DNA of 64,000 nucleotides from positions 1 to 64,000 of the forward strand of contig JAICYD010000002.1 of the NCBI GenBank assembly GCA_025934375.1, written 5' to 3'. Both the position numbers and the translations under genes were made by a program. This document shows positions 42,535 through 51,926 of the stretch, piece by piece. Below the pieces are notes generated by a model, which saw only the letters and a list, made by a program, of their open reading frames with translations, made no database searches and was not told the origin of the DNA. Source of the DNA: Streptosporangiaceae bacterium. Its GTDB lineage: Bacteria > Actinomycetota > Actinomycetes > Streptosporangiales > Streptosporangiaceae. How positions within the stretch are numbered: position 1 is the first letter of the stretch; each line of letters begins with the position of its first letter.

Positions 42535-42876
42535 TCAGTGGGTGGGGCGGCCAAGGTCGGGGTCGTCGGGGACTTCCAGGTCGTGCTGCTTGAGCCGGGC
42601 GGCCCGCACGTCGTCGGCGCTCATCGCGATCGTGCCGACGCTGGCGATCATCGCGAAGGCGGGCACCGCGATCCGCAGCCACAGCGGGCCCGGCAGGAAG
42701 AAAAGCCCCGCGCAGACCGGGATCATGACGACCAGCAGCCGCCGGACCGTCCGGCCCCGCCAGCCGTAGTCGGTCAGCTCGTGCCGCACCCACTCGCGGT
42801 TCTCCGGCGGCAGCCGGAACCCGATCGTGAACAGCACCCACCTGAGGGCCGAAGGATCACCAGGTAGCCGGGACAC
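42535..42876 (-). CDS. DUF5313 family membrane protein
   Basis: A protein of 113 aa starting at GTG 42876. The N-terminus FRLPPENREWVRHELTDYGWRGR and two membrane segments (LLVVMIPVCAGLFFLPG and LRIAVPAFAMIASVGTIAM) fit the actinobacterial DUF5313 pattern. It starts 3 nt after the stop of the biotin carboxylase gene, so it is cotranscribed. Function is unknown. Confidence 0.75.
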   Translation of the reverse strand: MSRLPGDPSALRWVLFTIGFRLPPENREWVRHELTDYGWRGRTVRRLLVVMIPVCAGLFFLPGPLWLRIAVPAFAMIASVGTIAMSADDVRAARLKQHDLEVPDDPDLGRPTH

Positions 42877-42879
42877 GAT

Positions 42880-44700
42880 CTAATCCTTGATCTCGCAGAT
42901 CTCGGTGCCGGCGGTGACCGTCTGGCCAACCTCAACCGCCAGGCCGGTGACCGTGCCCGCCTTGTGCGCCTTGAGCGGCTGTTCCATCTTCATCGCCTCC
43001 AGCACCACCACCGTGTCATCGGCGCCGACCGGCTGGCCCTCAGCAGCGACGATCTTCACGATCGTCCCCTGCATGGGCGTGACGAGCGAGTCACCGCCTC
43101 GCTGGCCAGCCCCGCCCGTCCCGCCTGCCTTGCCAGCACCGCCTGCCTTGCCAGCACCGCCTGCCTTGCCAGCACCGCCAGCGCGCGACCTGCGCGGGCT
43201 CGGGAGGCCCCCGGCCGGCGCGCCCGGCGCCCCCCCGGCGGGGGCGGCCAGCGCGAGGGCCGCGGGCAGCGTGACCTCCAGGCGCTTGCCGCCGACTTCG
43301 ACGGTAAGCCGGCTCCGCTCCGCGGCGGCCTCGATGACCGCGGCGTCCTGCGGCTCGAGCTCGGCGGTGAATTCGGTCTCGATCCAGCGGGTGAACACGG
43401 TGAACGGTTCCCCCGCGAACGCCGGGTCACTCACCACCGCGCGATGGAACGGAAGGACGGTGGGCATCCCGCCGACGGTGAACTCAGCCAGCGCCCGGCG
43501 GGATCGCTGCAGCGCCTGCTCGCGGTCCGCCCCGGTGACGATCAGCTTGCCGATGAGCGAGTCGAACGACTGCGGCACGGTCGCCCCGGCGGCGTAGCCG
43601 GCATCCAGCCGGACGCCAGGCCCCGACGGCGGGCTCCACTCGGTGATGGTGCCGGGAGCGGGCAGGAAGTTGCGCGCCGGGTCCTCGGCGTTGATGCGGA
43701 ACTCGATCGAGTGACCGCGCAGCGGGGGGTCGTCATAGCCGAGCTGCTCGCCGTCGGCGACGCGGAACATCTCCCGCACCAGGTCGATGCCGCTGACCTC
43801 CTCGCTGACCGGGTGCTCGACCTGCAGCCGGGTGTTCACCTCCAGGAAGCTGATGGCGCCGTCCGCGGCGACCAGGAACTCGCAGGTGCCCGCGCCGACA
43901 TAGCCAGCCTCGCGCAGGATGGACTTGGAGGCGTCGTAGAGCTGCTTTACCTGCGCGTCGGTCAGGAACGGGGCCGGGGCCTCCTCGACCAGCTTCTGGT
44001 GCCTGCGCTGCAGTGAGCAGTCCCGCGTGGAAATCACCACCACGTTGCCGTGCGCGTCGGCCAGGCACTGCGTCTCCACGTGCCGGGGACGGTCCAGGTA
44101 CCGCTCGGCGAAGCACTCGCCGTTGCCGAACGCCGCGGTCGCCTCGCGGACCGCGGACTCGAACTGCTCCTCGATCTCATCGAGGGTCCTGGCGACCTTG
44201 AGGCCGCGCCCGCCGCCGCCGAAGGCCGCCTTGATCGCGACCGGAAGGCCGTGCTCGCGGGCGAAGTCCCTGATCTCCTCGGCGCTGGAGACCGGCCCGT
44301 CGGTCCCCGGCGCGAGCGGCGCGCCGACCCGCTTGGCGATGTCCCGGGCCTTGACCTTGTCGCCGAGCGCGTCGATGGCCGACGGGGGCGGGCCGATCCA
44401 GGTCAGCCCGGCGTCGATCACCGCCTGCGCGAACGACGCGTTCTCGGCCAGGAAGCCGTAGCCGGGGTGGACGGCGTCCGCGCCAGCCGTGGCCGCCACG
44501 CCGAGGATCTTCGCGATGTCGAGGTACGTCTGGGCCGGCGTCGTGCCGTCCAGCGCGTACGCCTCGTCGGCCGCCTTGACGTGCAAGGCGTCCATGTCCT
44601 GGTCCGCGTAGATGGCGACGCTGCCCAGCCCGGCGTCCCGGCAGGCGCGCGCCACCCGGATCGCGATCTCACCACGGTTGGCGATCAGAACCTTGCGCAA
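42880..44700 (-). CDS. Acyl-CoA carboxylase alpha chain (biotin carboxylase + BCCP)
   Basis: A protein of 606 aa. Biotin carboxylase domain [24 protein letters not shown]-grasp segment [10 protein letters not shown], catalytic region [14 protein letters not shown], and a C-terminal biotinyl domain with K571 in [14 protein letters not shown] 44700 follows GGAGAG; a GTG at 44736 is the alternative. A Gly-rich linker before the biotinyl domain contains three perfect GGAGKA repeats. It supplies carboxybiotin to acetyl-/propionyl-CoA carboxylase beta subunits, none of which is nearby. Confidence 0.93.
   Translation of the reverse strand: MRKVLIANRGEIAIRVARACRDAGLGSVAIYADQDMDALHVKAADEAYALDGTTPAQTYLDIAKILGVAATAGADAVHPGYGFLAENASFAQAVIDAGLTWIGPPPSAIDALGDKVKARDIAKRVGAPLAPGTDGPVSSAEEIRDFAREHGLPVAIKAAFGGGGRGLKVARTLDEIEEQFESAVREATAAFGNGECFAERYLDRPRHVETQCLADAHGNVVVISTRDCSLQRRHQKLVEEAPAPFLTDAQVKQLYDASKSILREAGYVGAGTCEFLVAADGAISFLEVNTRLQVEHPVSEEVSGIDLVREMFRVADGEQLGYDDPPLRGHSIEFRINAEDPARNFLPAPGTITEWSPPSGPGVRLDAGYAAGATVPQSFDSLIGKLIVTGADREQALQRSRRALAEFTVGGMPTVLPFHRAVVSDPAFAGEPFTVFTRWIETEFTAELEPQDAAVIEAAAERSRLTVEVGGKRLEVTLPAALALAAPAGGAPGAPAGGLPSPRRSRAGGAGKAGGAGKAGGAGKAGGTGGAGQRGGDSLVTPMQGTIVKIVAAEGQPVGADDTVVVLEAMKMEQPLKAHKAGTVTGLAVEVGQTVTAGTEICEIKD
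43126..43179 (-). repeat. In-frame 18-bp tandem repeat in the carboxylase linker
   Basis: Three perfect copies of TGCCTTGCCAGCACCGCC (forward strand) encode the repeated hexapeptide GGAGKA in the hinge between the carboxylase and biotinyl domains. Confidence 0.9.
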
Positions 44701-44837
44701 TTCGTCTCTCCGTACTTCCCGCGCGGCCACGACCAAGCCACGCCCAGCCGCATGCCGTCGCGACCACGGGGACGGCCCCGCGCCCGTTGGAAACCCGGCT
44801 TCATGGAGTTTAGAGGAGCGTTCTCATCGCTACTGTT

Positions 44838-45782
44838 GTGGGTGTGCTGATCTGGGTACCGGCGGACTGGGTTGCCGCGGTGATGACAGGGCTGCCCGGC
44901 ACTCGGGTAGAGATCGTCGATACGGCCTCCGGCCTGGGTGGCCCGGGCCAGTGGGTCGTGCCCGAGAGCGCGGCCGAGGTCGAGTTCTACGTCCCGCCGT
45001 TCTTCGGCTCCGCTGCCGCCGCGCAGGTGATGGCGCTGATGCCGCGGCTGCGGGTGGTCCAGGCGCTAACCGCCGGGGTGGACCGGCTGCGGCCGCACGT
45101 ACCCAGCGGCGCGGTGCTGTGCAACGCGCGCGGGGCGCACGACGCGGCCACTGCCGAGTGGGTCGTCGGGGCGATGATCGGCGCGCAGCGCGAGTTCCCG
45201 CACTTCGCTCGCGAGCAGGCCGCCGGCCGGTGGAGCTACCAGAACACCGCTGAGCTGGCGGAGAAGAACGTGCTGATCGTCGGCTACGGGTCCATCGGGG
45301 CGGCGGTCGAGCGGCGGCTAGCCGGGTTCGAGGTCTCGGTGACCCGGGTGGCCCGGCGCCCCCGCCCGGGCGAGGGGGTCTTCGGCCTGGCCGACCTGCC
45401 TGGACTGCTCCCGTCGGCGGACGTGGTGGTGGTGCTGGTCCCGTTCACCCCGCAGACGTCGGGGATGATCGACGCCGCCTTCCTGGCCCGGATGAAGGAC
45501 GGCTCGCTGCTGGTCAACGCGGCCCGTGGCACCGTTGTCGACACCCCGGCGCTGATCAGCGAGCTCAAGCGCGGCCGGCTACGGGCGGCACTGGACGTAA
45601 CCGATCCGGAGCCGCTGCCACCGGACCACCCGCTGTGGACCAGCCCCGGCGTGTTCATCACGCCGCACACCGGCGCGTCCACCCCGGTATCCTTGCGCCG
45701 GGCGGCCGAACTGGCACGTGACCAGGCCGCCGCATGCCTGGCCGGACAACCGCTCAGAAACGTAATAACGGGCACGTACTAG
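44838..45782 (+). CDS. D-isomer-specific 2-hydroxyacid dehydrogenase
   Basis: A protein of 314 aa. NAD-binding VLIVGYGSIGAAVERRL, catalytic Arg in NAARGTVVD, Glu in DVTDPEPLPPDHPLW and His in TPHTG are all present, so activity is expected. GTG 44838 (or GTG 44844) is the start. It is divergent from the carboxylase gene. The substrate is unknown. Confidence 0.88.
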   Translation: MGVLIWVPADWVAAVMTGLPGTRVEIVDTASGLGGPGQWVVPESAAEVEFYVPPFFGSAAAAQVMALMPRLRVVQALTAGVDRLRPHVPSGAVLCNARGAHDAATAEWVVGAMIGAQREFPHFAREQAAGRWSYQNTAELAEKNVLIVGYGSIGAAVERRLAGFEVSVTRVARRPRPGEGVFGLADLPGLLPSADVVVVLVPFTPQTSGMIDAAFLARMKDGSLLVNAARGTVVDTPALISELKRGRLRAALDVTDPEPLPPDHPLWTSPGVFITPHTGASTPVSLRRAAELARDQAAACLAGQPLRNVITGTY

Positions 45783-46044
45783 GCGTTAATAAGATGAGAG
45801 GCGACTGAGCGCGACAAAGCCGCTCCCGTCGGCGCGCGGATGCCCTTACTTGTCTCCCAGGGGACGCCCTTCCTCAACCGAAGCGTGATCTCGGGTACGT
45901 AGAGTGAGCGGCAGGACCAGATAGCCAGACACACCGCCGAGGCTGGGAACCCTGGTCGCCATGACCTTGCCCGGACAGGGCGCGAGCCATCCGGCAGCCT
46001 CGGAAGGAGCCCTGGTTGCACCTGAACCTCGCGGGGGATCGACA

Positions 46045-49008
46045 GTGACCGTCCTCGCCATCCTCGCTACCCTTGCCGCGGCCGGGGCGGCCGTCGCGCT
46101 GTGGGTGGGGGCTGGACGGCACGACGCCGCCGTGGCCAGGGGATACCGGTGGCTGGCGGGAGCCGCCTTGTTCTGGGGCGTCGGGCTCAGCATGGAACTG
46201 GCCCTGGCCGGCTCGCTGGGGTCCTCGGGCGCGCCGCTGTCCCTGGCCGACGTGGCGCCGCTGCTCGCGCTGGGTGCGACCGCGGTCGGCATCATGGTCC
46301 TGGCATCGCCGCGGCCGCGGTCCGCCGAGGGCGAGGCCTCCGGTTCCGGGCAGCGAAGCCCGGTGCTATCCGGATCAGTGCTCCCCGGCCTCGCCGACGG
46401 ATACGTCACCGCCGTCTCGCTGCTGGTCATCGGGTGGGTGGTGGCGTTCGGCGCGGAATTCCACTCCTCCGGGGAGCGACCCGGCGCGTTCCTGCTCGAC
46501 CTGCTGCACCCGCTGGCCGACCTGGCCGTTCTCGGCGCCTTGCTGCCAGTGCTCACCGTCGCCTGGCGGCGAACCCTCCTGCCCTACCTGTCGCTGCTCG
46601 CGGCCACCGGCGCGGACTCCCTTGGCGTCGGCGCGCGGATATCCGGCGGGCACGAGGGCGTCCTGGAGCAGCTCACGATGATCGCCGCCGCGATCTTGCT
46701 CGGCAGCGCCCCCTGGGTGAAGACGCTCGCGGCCCGGATGCTGCCTCCCGCGTTGCGTGACGGGGCCGTCCTGGATCGGGCGGGCGGCGGCCGTCCGGTT
46801 TCCGCGGACATGCCCGTCCCCGCGCCGACCGCTGGCGCCGCCACCATCATCGCCGCCATCGCCACCGGCATCGCGGCCTTCGTCGTGGTCATCAACGGGC
46901 TGGCCAGCGCCCCCGCATCCGGGTTGGCGCTGGTCATCGCGGGCGGCGCGGCCGTGCTGGTGGTCACCGTGCGGGTATTGATGCTGGTCAGGGAGAACGG
47001 CGTGGCCGTCCGGATGTGGCGGCACTCCGGCGCGTCCCTGCGTGACCTGGCCGCGCGCACCAGTGACATGGTGATGATCTGCGACCTCGACGGGACCATC
47101 ACGTACGCCAGCTCAGGCCGGGACGCCAGCCCCGCCAAGGGCGACGACGCGACGGCCTCCCGCAAGGCCGGCCTCAGCTACGCGCCCGAGGAGCTGACTG
47201 GCAGGCGCCTAGCGGAGTTCATTCACCCCGAGGATCTCCCGGTGGCGCAGACCGTCACCCGCCAGGCGCTCGCGCTGCCTGACGACGGTCACCCGGTCCT
47301 GGCCGCCGCCGACCCAGCGCCGGGCGCGAGCGCGGCCGGCGACACGACGCGCCTGACCGCGCCGATGACCGCGCTGGCATCGGCCGGGGGCGCGCCGGCC
47401 GCGGAAGGGGACACTTCCACCGGCCGCTTCTACTGCCGGGTCCGGGCCATTGACGGGACCTGGCGGCACGTCGAGTGCGCGGTGCTGCCCTACGGGGTGC
47501 CCGGCGAGCAGCTGCGGATGCTGGTGGCCGCGCGGGATATCAGCGACGAGGTAGCGCTGCGCCAGCAAGTGGCCCACCTGACCTTCCACGACGGACTGAC
47601 CGGACTGCCCAACCGGGCCTACTTCGAGGACCGGGCCCGCGCCGCGCTCGGTGACGCGGCGCACGCGTCCGAGGGGGCCGGCGCCACCCGGACCGGGGTC
47701 ATCTTCCTGGACCTGGACGGCTTCACTGGGATCAACGACTCCGTCGGGCACGGCGCCGGCGACCTGGTGCTCGCCCAGGCCGCCCGGCGGCTGCGCGGCC
47801 TGGTACCCACGCGGGACACGGTGGCCCGCTGGGGCGGCGATGAGTTCGCGGTGCTCGTCGAGAACGCGGCGGGCGAGCACGAGGTCGCCGAGCTGGCCGA
47901 GCGGCTCGCCGCGGCCATCGCGGGGGCGCCGTTCAAGGTCGCCGAGCGGGAGGTCGCGCTGACCGCCAGCGTCGGCGTGGTGGTGGCCGGCCCCGGCGAG
48001 GAGACCGACCTACTGCTGCGTAACGCCGACGTCGCCATGTCCCAGGCCAAGGACGGCGGCCGGGGCCGGGTCGAGGTGTACGCCGAGCACATGCACGCCG
48101 CCGTCGCCCGCCGGGTAGAGCTGGCCAGCGACCTGAAGCGGGCGATCGACAGGAGCGAGCTCACGCTGCTGTACCAGCCGGTCGTCGACCTGGCCACCTC
48201 GCGGATGGTCGCCGCCGAGGCGCTCGTGCGCTGGCGGCGCGGCGACGAGGAGGTCACGCCGCGCGAGTTCCTCGCCGTCGCCGAAGACAGCGGGCTGAGC
48301 GGGCCGCTCGGCAAGTGGGTGCTCCGGGAAGCGTGCGAGCAGGGAGCGCAGTGGCGGGCATCTGGCCTGGACGTCAGCATCGCGGTGAACGTCTCGCTGC
48401 GCCAGCTGACCGCGCCGAGGTTCCCCGCCGAGCTTGCCGCGGCGCTCGACGACAGCGGGCTGCCGCCATCGGCGCTCGCCGTCGAGGTCGACGAGCGGGT
48501 CTTGATGGAAGGCGCCGGGCAGGTGACCACCCGGCTGGCGGAACTGCGGGAGATCGGCGTCCGGCTGGCCATCGATGACTTCGGGACCAGTTACGCCTCG
48601 CTTGCCTACCTGCGCGAGCTGCCGGTCGATGTCATCAAGATCGACCCGTCATTCGTCGCTGGCCTGGGCAACGACCCGACGCTGACCCTGCTCACCCGCA
48701 CCATCACCACCGTCGGTCACGATCTCGGCATCCAAGTGGTCGCCGAGGGAATCGAGCACCCGCGCCAGCTCGCCGAGCTGACCGACATGGGCTGCGCTTA
48801 CGGGCAGGGCTTTCTCCTGGCCCGGCCGATGGCCGCCCCCGACGTCGAGGAGCTGCTCCACGCCGCCGGCGGCGACCCCCTCGGCGCTCCGTCCGGCCCC
48901 GCCACCCGCCCTCACGTCTCAAAGGCGGGCGCGGCGTTATTTCCTGGGGATACGGATCGTTCCGCCTCGCGGAAACCGGGGCAGTCAGCTTTCCGGGTCA
49001 CCCCGTAG
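46045..49008 (+). CDS. Membrane GGDEF-EAL protein with PAS domain (c-di-GMP turnover)
   Basis: A protein of 987 aa. An N-terminal block of about nine membrane segments (to ~residue 305) is followed by a PAS/PAC region (~330-500), GGDEF (residues 597-601, WGGDEFAVLVE) and EAL (E725, AAEALVRWRRG). Catalytic phosphodiesterase residues AVNVS, DDFGTSYASL, IKIDPSF and AEGIE are present, so both activities are possible. The allosteric RxxD I-site is absent (PTRD). GTG 46045 follows GGGGGA with 7 nt spacing; an ATG at 45961 would add 28 unconserved residues. Confidence 0.9.
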   Translation: MTVLAILATLAAAGAAVALWVGAGRHDAAVARGYRWLAGAALFWGVGLSMELALAGSLGSSGAPLSLADVAPLLALGATAVGIMVLASPRPRSAEGEASGSGQRSPVLSGSVLPGLADGYVTAVSLLVIGWVVAFGAEFHSSGERPGAFLLDLLHPLADLAVLGALLPVLTVAWRRTLLPYLSLLAATGADSLGVGARISGGHEGVLEQLTMIAAAILLGSAPWVKTLAARMLPPALRDGAVLDRAGGGRPVSADMPVPAPTAGAATIIAAIATGIAAFVVVINGLASAPASGLALVIAGGAAVLVVTVRVLMLVRENGVAVRMWRHSGASLRDLAARTSDMVMICDLDGTITYASSGRDASPAKGDDATASRKAGLSYAPEELTGRRLAEFIHPEDLPVAQTVTRQALALPDDGHPVLAAADPAPGASAAGDTTRLTAPMTALASAGGAPAAEGDTSTGRFYCRVRAIDGTWRHVECAVLPYGVPGEQLRMLVAARDISDEVALRQQVAHLTFHDGLTGLPNRAYFEDRARAALGDAAHASEGAGATRTGVIFLDLDGFTGINDSVGHGAGDLVLAQAARRLRGLVPTRDTVARWGGDEFAVLVENAAGEHEVAELAERLAAAIAGAPFKVAEREVALTASVGVVVAGPGEETDLLLRNADVAMSQAKDGGRGRVEVYAEHMHAAVARRVELASDLKRAIDRSELTLLYQPVVDLATSRMVAAEALVRWRRGDEEVTPREFLAVAEDSGLSGPLGKWVLREACEQGAQWRASGLDVSIAVNVSLRQLTAPRFPAELAAALDDSGLPPSALAVEVDERVLMEGAGQVTTRLAELREIGVRLAIDDFGTSYASLAYLRELPVDVIKIDPSFVAGLGNDPTLTLLTRTITTVGHDLGIQVVAEGIEHPRQLAELTDMGCAYGQGFLLARPMAAPDVEELLHAAGGDPLGAPSGPATRPHVSKAGAALFPGDTDRSASRKPGQSAFRVTP
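48960..48998 (+). repeat. Two-hairpin element, copy 2 (inside the 3' end of the GGDEF-EAL gene)
   Basis: Hairpin TTCCGC-CTC-GCGGAA (48960-48974) is followed by ACCGG...CCGGGT (48975-48998) enclosing GGCAGTCAGCTTT. Same loop and core as 31269-31306 with compensating stem changes. It encodes part of the C-terminal tail and lies about 100 nt upstream of the ilvB leader peptide. Confidence 0.5.
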
Positions 49009-49035
49009 GCGGTTACTCGCCGCCTGGACATTCTC

Positions 49036-49052
49036 GTCTCATTATGCGAGAC
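49036..49052. promoter_or_regulatory. GTCTC-N7-GAGAC inverted repeat upstream of the ilvB leader
   Basis: Arms GTCTC (49036-49040) and GAGAC (49048-49052) flank ATTATGC. The AT-rich centre and position fit an operator or -10 region. A role for an IclR-type branched-chain regulator (NdgR/LtbR group) is an inference only. Confidence 0.4.
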
Positions 49053-49104
49053 AACGGTCCCAAAAATTTGACGCGGGGACCCTTCGTAGGGAAGGGTAGT
49101 ACCC

Positions 49105-49152
49105 GTGAAGCGGAACATCATTATCGTACTTGGCTGGCGCGCAGCGAGCTGA
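49105..49152 (+). CDS. ilvB leader peptide
   Basis: A 15-codon reading frame from GTG 49105 to TGA 49150-49152, encoding MKRNIIIVLGWRAAS. Three consecutive Ile codons, then Val and Leu, are the control codons expected for ilv attenuation. AGGGAAGGG lies 8 nt upstream. Its end lies within the hairpin 49140-49169 (CGCAG..AGCTG-7 nt-CAGCT..CTGCG), which precedes the terminator. Ribosome stalling at the Ile-Val-Leu run would change the downstream fold. Confidence 0.85.
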   Translation: MKRNIIIVLGWRAAS

Positions 49153-49173
49153 CCAGTCCAGCTTCTGCGCGCG

Positions 49174-49207
49174 CCCCTCGGATGCCACCTGGCACGGGGG
49201 GTTTTTT
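49174..49207 (+). terminator. Attenuator terminator upstream of ilvB
   Basis: A hairpin with inner stem TGCC/GGCA (loop ACCT) and outer CCCC/GGGG arms (49174-49201) is followed directly by six Ts (49202-49207). It lies between the leader peptide stop and ilvB, 44 nt before the ilvB ATG. Confidence 0.8.
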
Positions 49208-49250
49208 AATGGCCGAAGACCGCGCACGTCAGTGACAAGGATGCCACCCG

Positions 49251-51203
49251 ATGACCGAGCAGACGAGCCCCGCCCACCCAAAGGCGCACGCTGCCCCTGG
49301 GCAAGCCCAATCCCCTCATGCCCCCTCGCCGCTAGACATCGCGGCCCGGGCGGCGCACCGCGACCAGCCGGCCGCGCCGTCGCCCGCCGCCGCGCCCGTC
49401 CCCGCCGCGGCCGCCCCCGACAAGCAGGACAAGAAGGCCAAGGCGAAGGTGACCGGCGCCCAGGCGCTCGTCCTCGCGCTTGAGAAGGTCGGGGTGGAGG
49501 TAGTCTTCGGCATTCCCGGCGGGGCCGTCCTTCCGGCGTACGACCCGCTCTATGACTCCGAGGTGATCAGGCACATCCTGGTCCGCCACGAGCAGGGAGC
49601 CGGGCACGCGGCGACCGGGTACGCCCAGGCGACCGGGCGGGTTGGCGTCTGCATGGCGACGAGCGGCCCCGGCGCCACCAACCTGGTCACCCCACTGGCC
49701 GACGCGTACATGGACAGCGTCCCCGTGGTGGCGATCACCGGCCAGGTGCCCTCGAGCCTGATCGGCACGGACGGGTTCCAGGAGGCGGACATATCCGGGA
49801 TCACGCTGCCGGTCACCAAGCACAACTTCCTCGTCACCAAGCCGGAGGACATCGCCCGCACCATTGGCGAGGCCTTCCACCTGGCGTCCACGGGCCGGCC
49901 GGGGCCGGTGCTCGTCGACATCGCGAAGGACGCGCTGCAGGCCATGACCGAGTTCACCTGGCCGATCCCGTTCGAGCTGCCCGGCTATCACCCGGTGACC
50001 AGGCCGCACTCCCGGCAGGTCCGGGAGGCCGCGCGGATGATCACCGAGGCGAGGAGGCCAGTCCTGTACGTCGGCGGCGGCGTCATCAAGGCCGACGCCT
50101 CGGCGGAACTGCGGCAGCTCGCCGAGCTCACCGGCGCCCCCGTGGTCACCACGCTGATGGCGCGCGGTGCCTTCCCCGACAGTCATCCTCAGCACCTGGG
50201 CATGCCCGGCATGCACGGGGCCGTCGCGGCGGTCGGCGCGCTGCAGAAGGCCGACCTGCTCGTCGCGCTGGGCGCGCGCTTCGATGACCGCGTGACCGGG
50301 AAGCTGGACTCGTTCGCGCCCGAGGCGCGGATCGTGCACGCCGACATCGACCCCGCCGAGATCTCCAAGAACCGGCGCGCGGACGTGCCGATCGTCGGTG
50401 ACTGCAAGGAGGTCATCGCCGAGCTGATCGCCGCCATCCAGGCCGAGCACGCGCGCGGGAGCGTCGGCGAGCACGCGGACTGGTGGGTGCAGCTGAACGC
50501 GTGGCGCCAGAAGTACCCGCTGGGCTATGACGAGCCGGAGGACGGCAGCCTGTCCCCGCAGTACGTGATCGAGCGGATCGGCAAGCTCGTCGGCCCGGAC
50601 GGGGTCTACGTGGCCGGCGTTGGCCAGCACCAGATGTGGGCGGCGCAGTTCATCGGCTATGAGAACCCCAAGACCTGGCTCAACTCCGGCGGCGCGGGCA
50701 CCATGGGGTACTCGGTCCCCGCGGCGATGGGCGCCAAGGTCGCGCTGCCCGAGGTCCAGGTGTGGGCGATCGACGGCGACGGCTGCTTCCAGATGACCAA
50801 CCAGGAACTGGCCACCTGCGCGATCGAGAGCATCCCGGTCAAGGTCGCGATCATCAACAACGGCAACCTCGGCATGGTCCGCCAGTGGCAGACGCTCTTC
50901 TACGACAAGCGCTACTCCAACACCAACCTGGGCGACAAGAAGGCCGAGGTCGCCGGGACCCGGATCCCCGACTTCGTGAAGCTCGCCGAGGCCTACGGCT
51001 GCATCGGGCTGCGCTGTGAGGCCAAGGACGATGTCGACGACATCATCGAGCAGGCCATGGCCATCAACGACCAGCCCGTGGTGATCGACTTCATCGTGCA
51101 CGCCGACGCCATGGTGTGGCCGATGGTGGCGGCCGGCACCAGCAACGACGACATCAAGGTGGCGCGCGACCTGGCGCCCGACTGGGATGGGAGCATGGAA
51201 TGA
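49251..51203 (+). CDS. ilvB: Acetolactate (acetohydroxyacid) synthase, large subunit
   Basis: A ThDP enzyme of 650 aa. After a ~65-residue Pro/Ala extension, the core shows [19 protein letters not shown], the catalytic Glu in [15 protein letters not shown], the FAD-binding middle domain, and the ThDP motif [16 protein letters not shown]...[12 protein letters not shown]. It makes acetolactate and acetohydroxybutyrate for Val/Leu/Ile. It is preceded by a leader-peptide attenuator and followed by ilvN and ilvC. Confidence 0.97.
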   Translation: MTEQTSPAHPKAHAAPGQAQSPHAPSPLDIAARAAHRDQPAAPSPAAAPVPAAAAPDKQDKKAKAKVTGAQALVLALEKVGVEVVFGIPGGAVLPAYDPLYDSEVIRHILVRHEQGAGHAATGYAQATGRVGVCMATSGPGATNLVTPLADAYMDSVPVVAITGQVPSSLIGTDGFQEADISGITLPVTKHNFLVTKPEDIARTIGEAFHLASTGRPGPVLVDIAKDALQAMTEFTWPIPFELPGYHPVTRPHSRQVREAARMITEARRPVLYVGGGVIKADASAELRQLAELTGAPVVTTLMARGAFPDSHPQHLGMPGMHGAVAAVGALQKADLLVALGARFDDRVTGKLDSFAPEARIVHADIDPAEISKNRRADVPIVGDCKEVIAELIAAIQAEHARGSVGEHADWWVQLNAWRQKYPLGYDEPEDGSLSPQYVIERIGKLVGPDGVYVAGVGQHQMWAAQFIGYENPKTWLNSGGAGTMGYSVPAAMGAKVALPEVQVWAIDGDGCFQMTNQELATCAIESIPVKVAIINNGNLGMVRQWQTLFYDKRYSNTNLGDKKAEVAGTRIPDFVKLAEAYGCIGLRCEAKDDVDDIIEQAMAINDQPVVIDFIVHADAMVWPMVAAGTSNDDIKVARDLAPDWDGSME

Positions 51204-51234
51204 GCCAGCGCCGGGACGCCGTGGTGCGCGGACT

Positions 51235-51269
51235 GAGGAGCGACGAGGAACGAGGAGCGACGAGGGAAC
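51235..51269 (+). repeat. Purine-rich 17-bp direct repeat between ilvB and ilvN
   Basis: GAGGAGCGACGAGGAAC (51235-51251) is repeated with one inserted G (51252-51269). It is followed by the inverted repeats ACGCAT..ATGCGT and CCCGCA-GCGA-TGCGGG, the latter ending just before the ilvN start and including its ribosome-binding GGGGAG. Confidence 0.7.
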
Positions 51270-51315
51270 GCATCACGCCTCATGCGTCCCGCAGCGATGC
51301 GGGGAGTGCGCAGCT

Positions 51316-51840
51316 GTGACCATGCACACCCTCTCCGTGCTGGTGGAGAACAAGCCGGGTGTCCTCGTCCGGATCGCCGGGCTGTTCGCCCGCCGGGGCT
51401 TCAACATAGACTCCCTCGCGGTCGGGCCGACCGAGCATGAGGAGATCTCCCGGATGACGATAGTGGTGAACTGCGAGGAGCACCCGCTCGAGCAGGTCAC
51501 CAAGCAGCTCAACAAGCTGATCAACGTCCTCAAGATCGTCGAGCTGGAGTCGTCGCAGGCCGTCCAGCGCGAGCTGATCCTCGTCAAGGTCCGCGCCGAC
51601 TCCGACAGCCGCGGCAAGGTACTGGAGACGGTGGAGCTGTTCCGCGCCCGCGTGGTCGACGTGGCCCTGGACGCCGTCACCGTCGAGGCGACCGGCAGCC
51701 ATGACAAGCTAGACGCGCTGGTGCGGGTGCTCGAGCCGTTCGGGATCAAGGAGCTGGTCAAGTCCGGCACGATCGCGGTCGGCCGCGGCGGCCGGTCCAT
51801 CACCGACCGGACCCTCCGCCCGCTTGAGCGTTCCGCCTAA
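51316..51840 (+). CDS. ilvN: Acetolactate synthase, small regulatory subunit
   Basis: A protein of 174 aa. The N-terminal ACT domain (HTLSVLVENKPGVLVRIAGLFARRGFNIDSLAVGPTE) binds Val for feedback control, followed by the C-terminal ALS_ss_C domain. GTG 51316 has GGGGAG 9 nt upstream; ATG 51322 is the alternative. The start may be buried in a CCCGCA/TGCGGG hairpin. Confidence 0.95.
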   Translation: MTMHTLSVLVENKPGVLVRIAGLFARRGFNIDSLAVGPTEHEEISRMTIVVNCEEHPLEQVTKQLNKLINVLKIVELESSQAVQRELILVKVRADSDSRGKVLETVELFRARVVDVALDAVTVEATGSHDKLDALVRVLEPFGIKELVKSGTIAVGRGGRSITDRTLRPLERSA

Positions 51841-51926
51841 CGCCCAGCACGGGGTCGTTAAGGATAGGCCTGGCCCGGCCTGACCCGCCCTGACTAAACA
51901 CACAACCCAGGAAAGAGACCATTCCA

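Noticed and set aside
51841..51926. A further branched-chain leader peptide before ilvC
   Set aside because: No short frame with Ile/Val/Leu codons and no terminator hairpin were found there.
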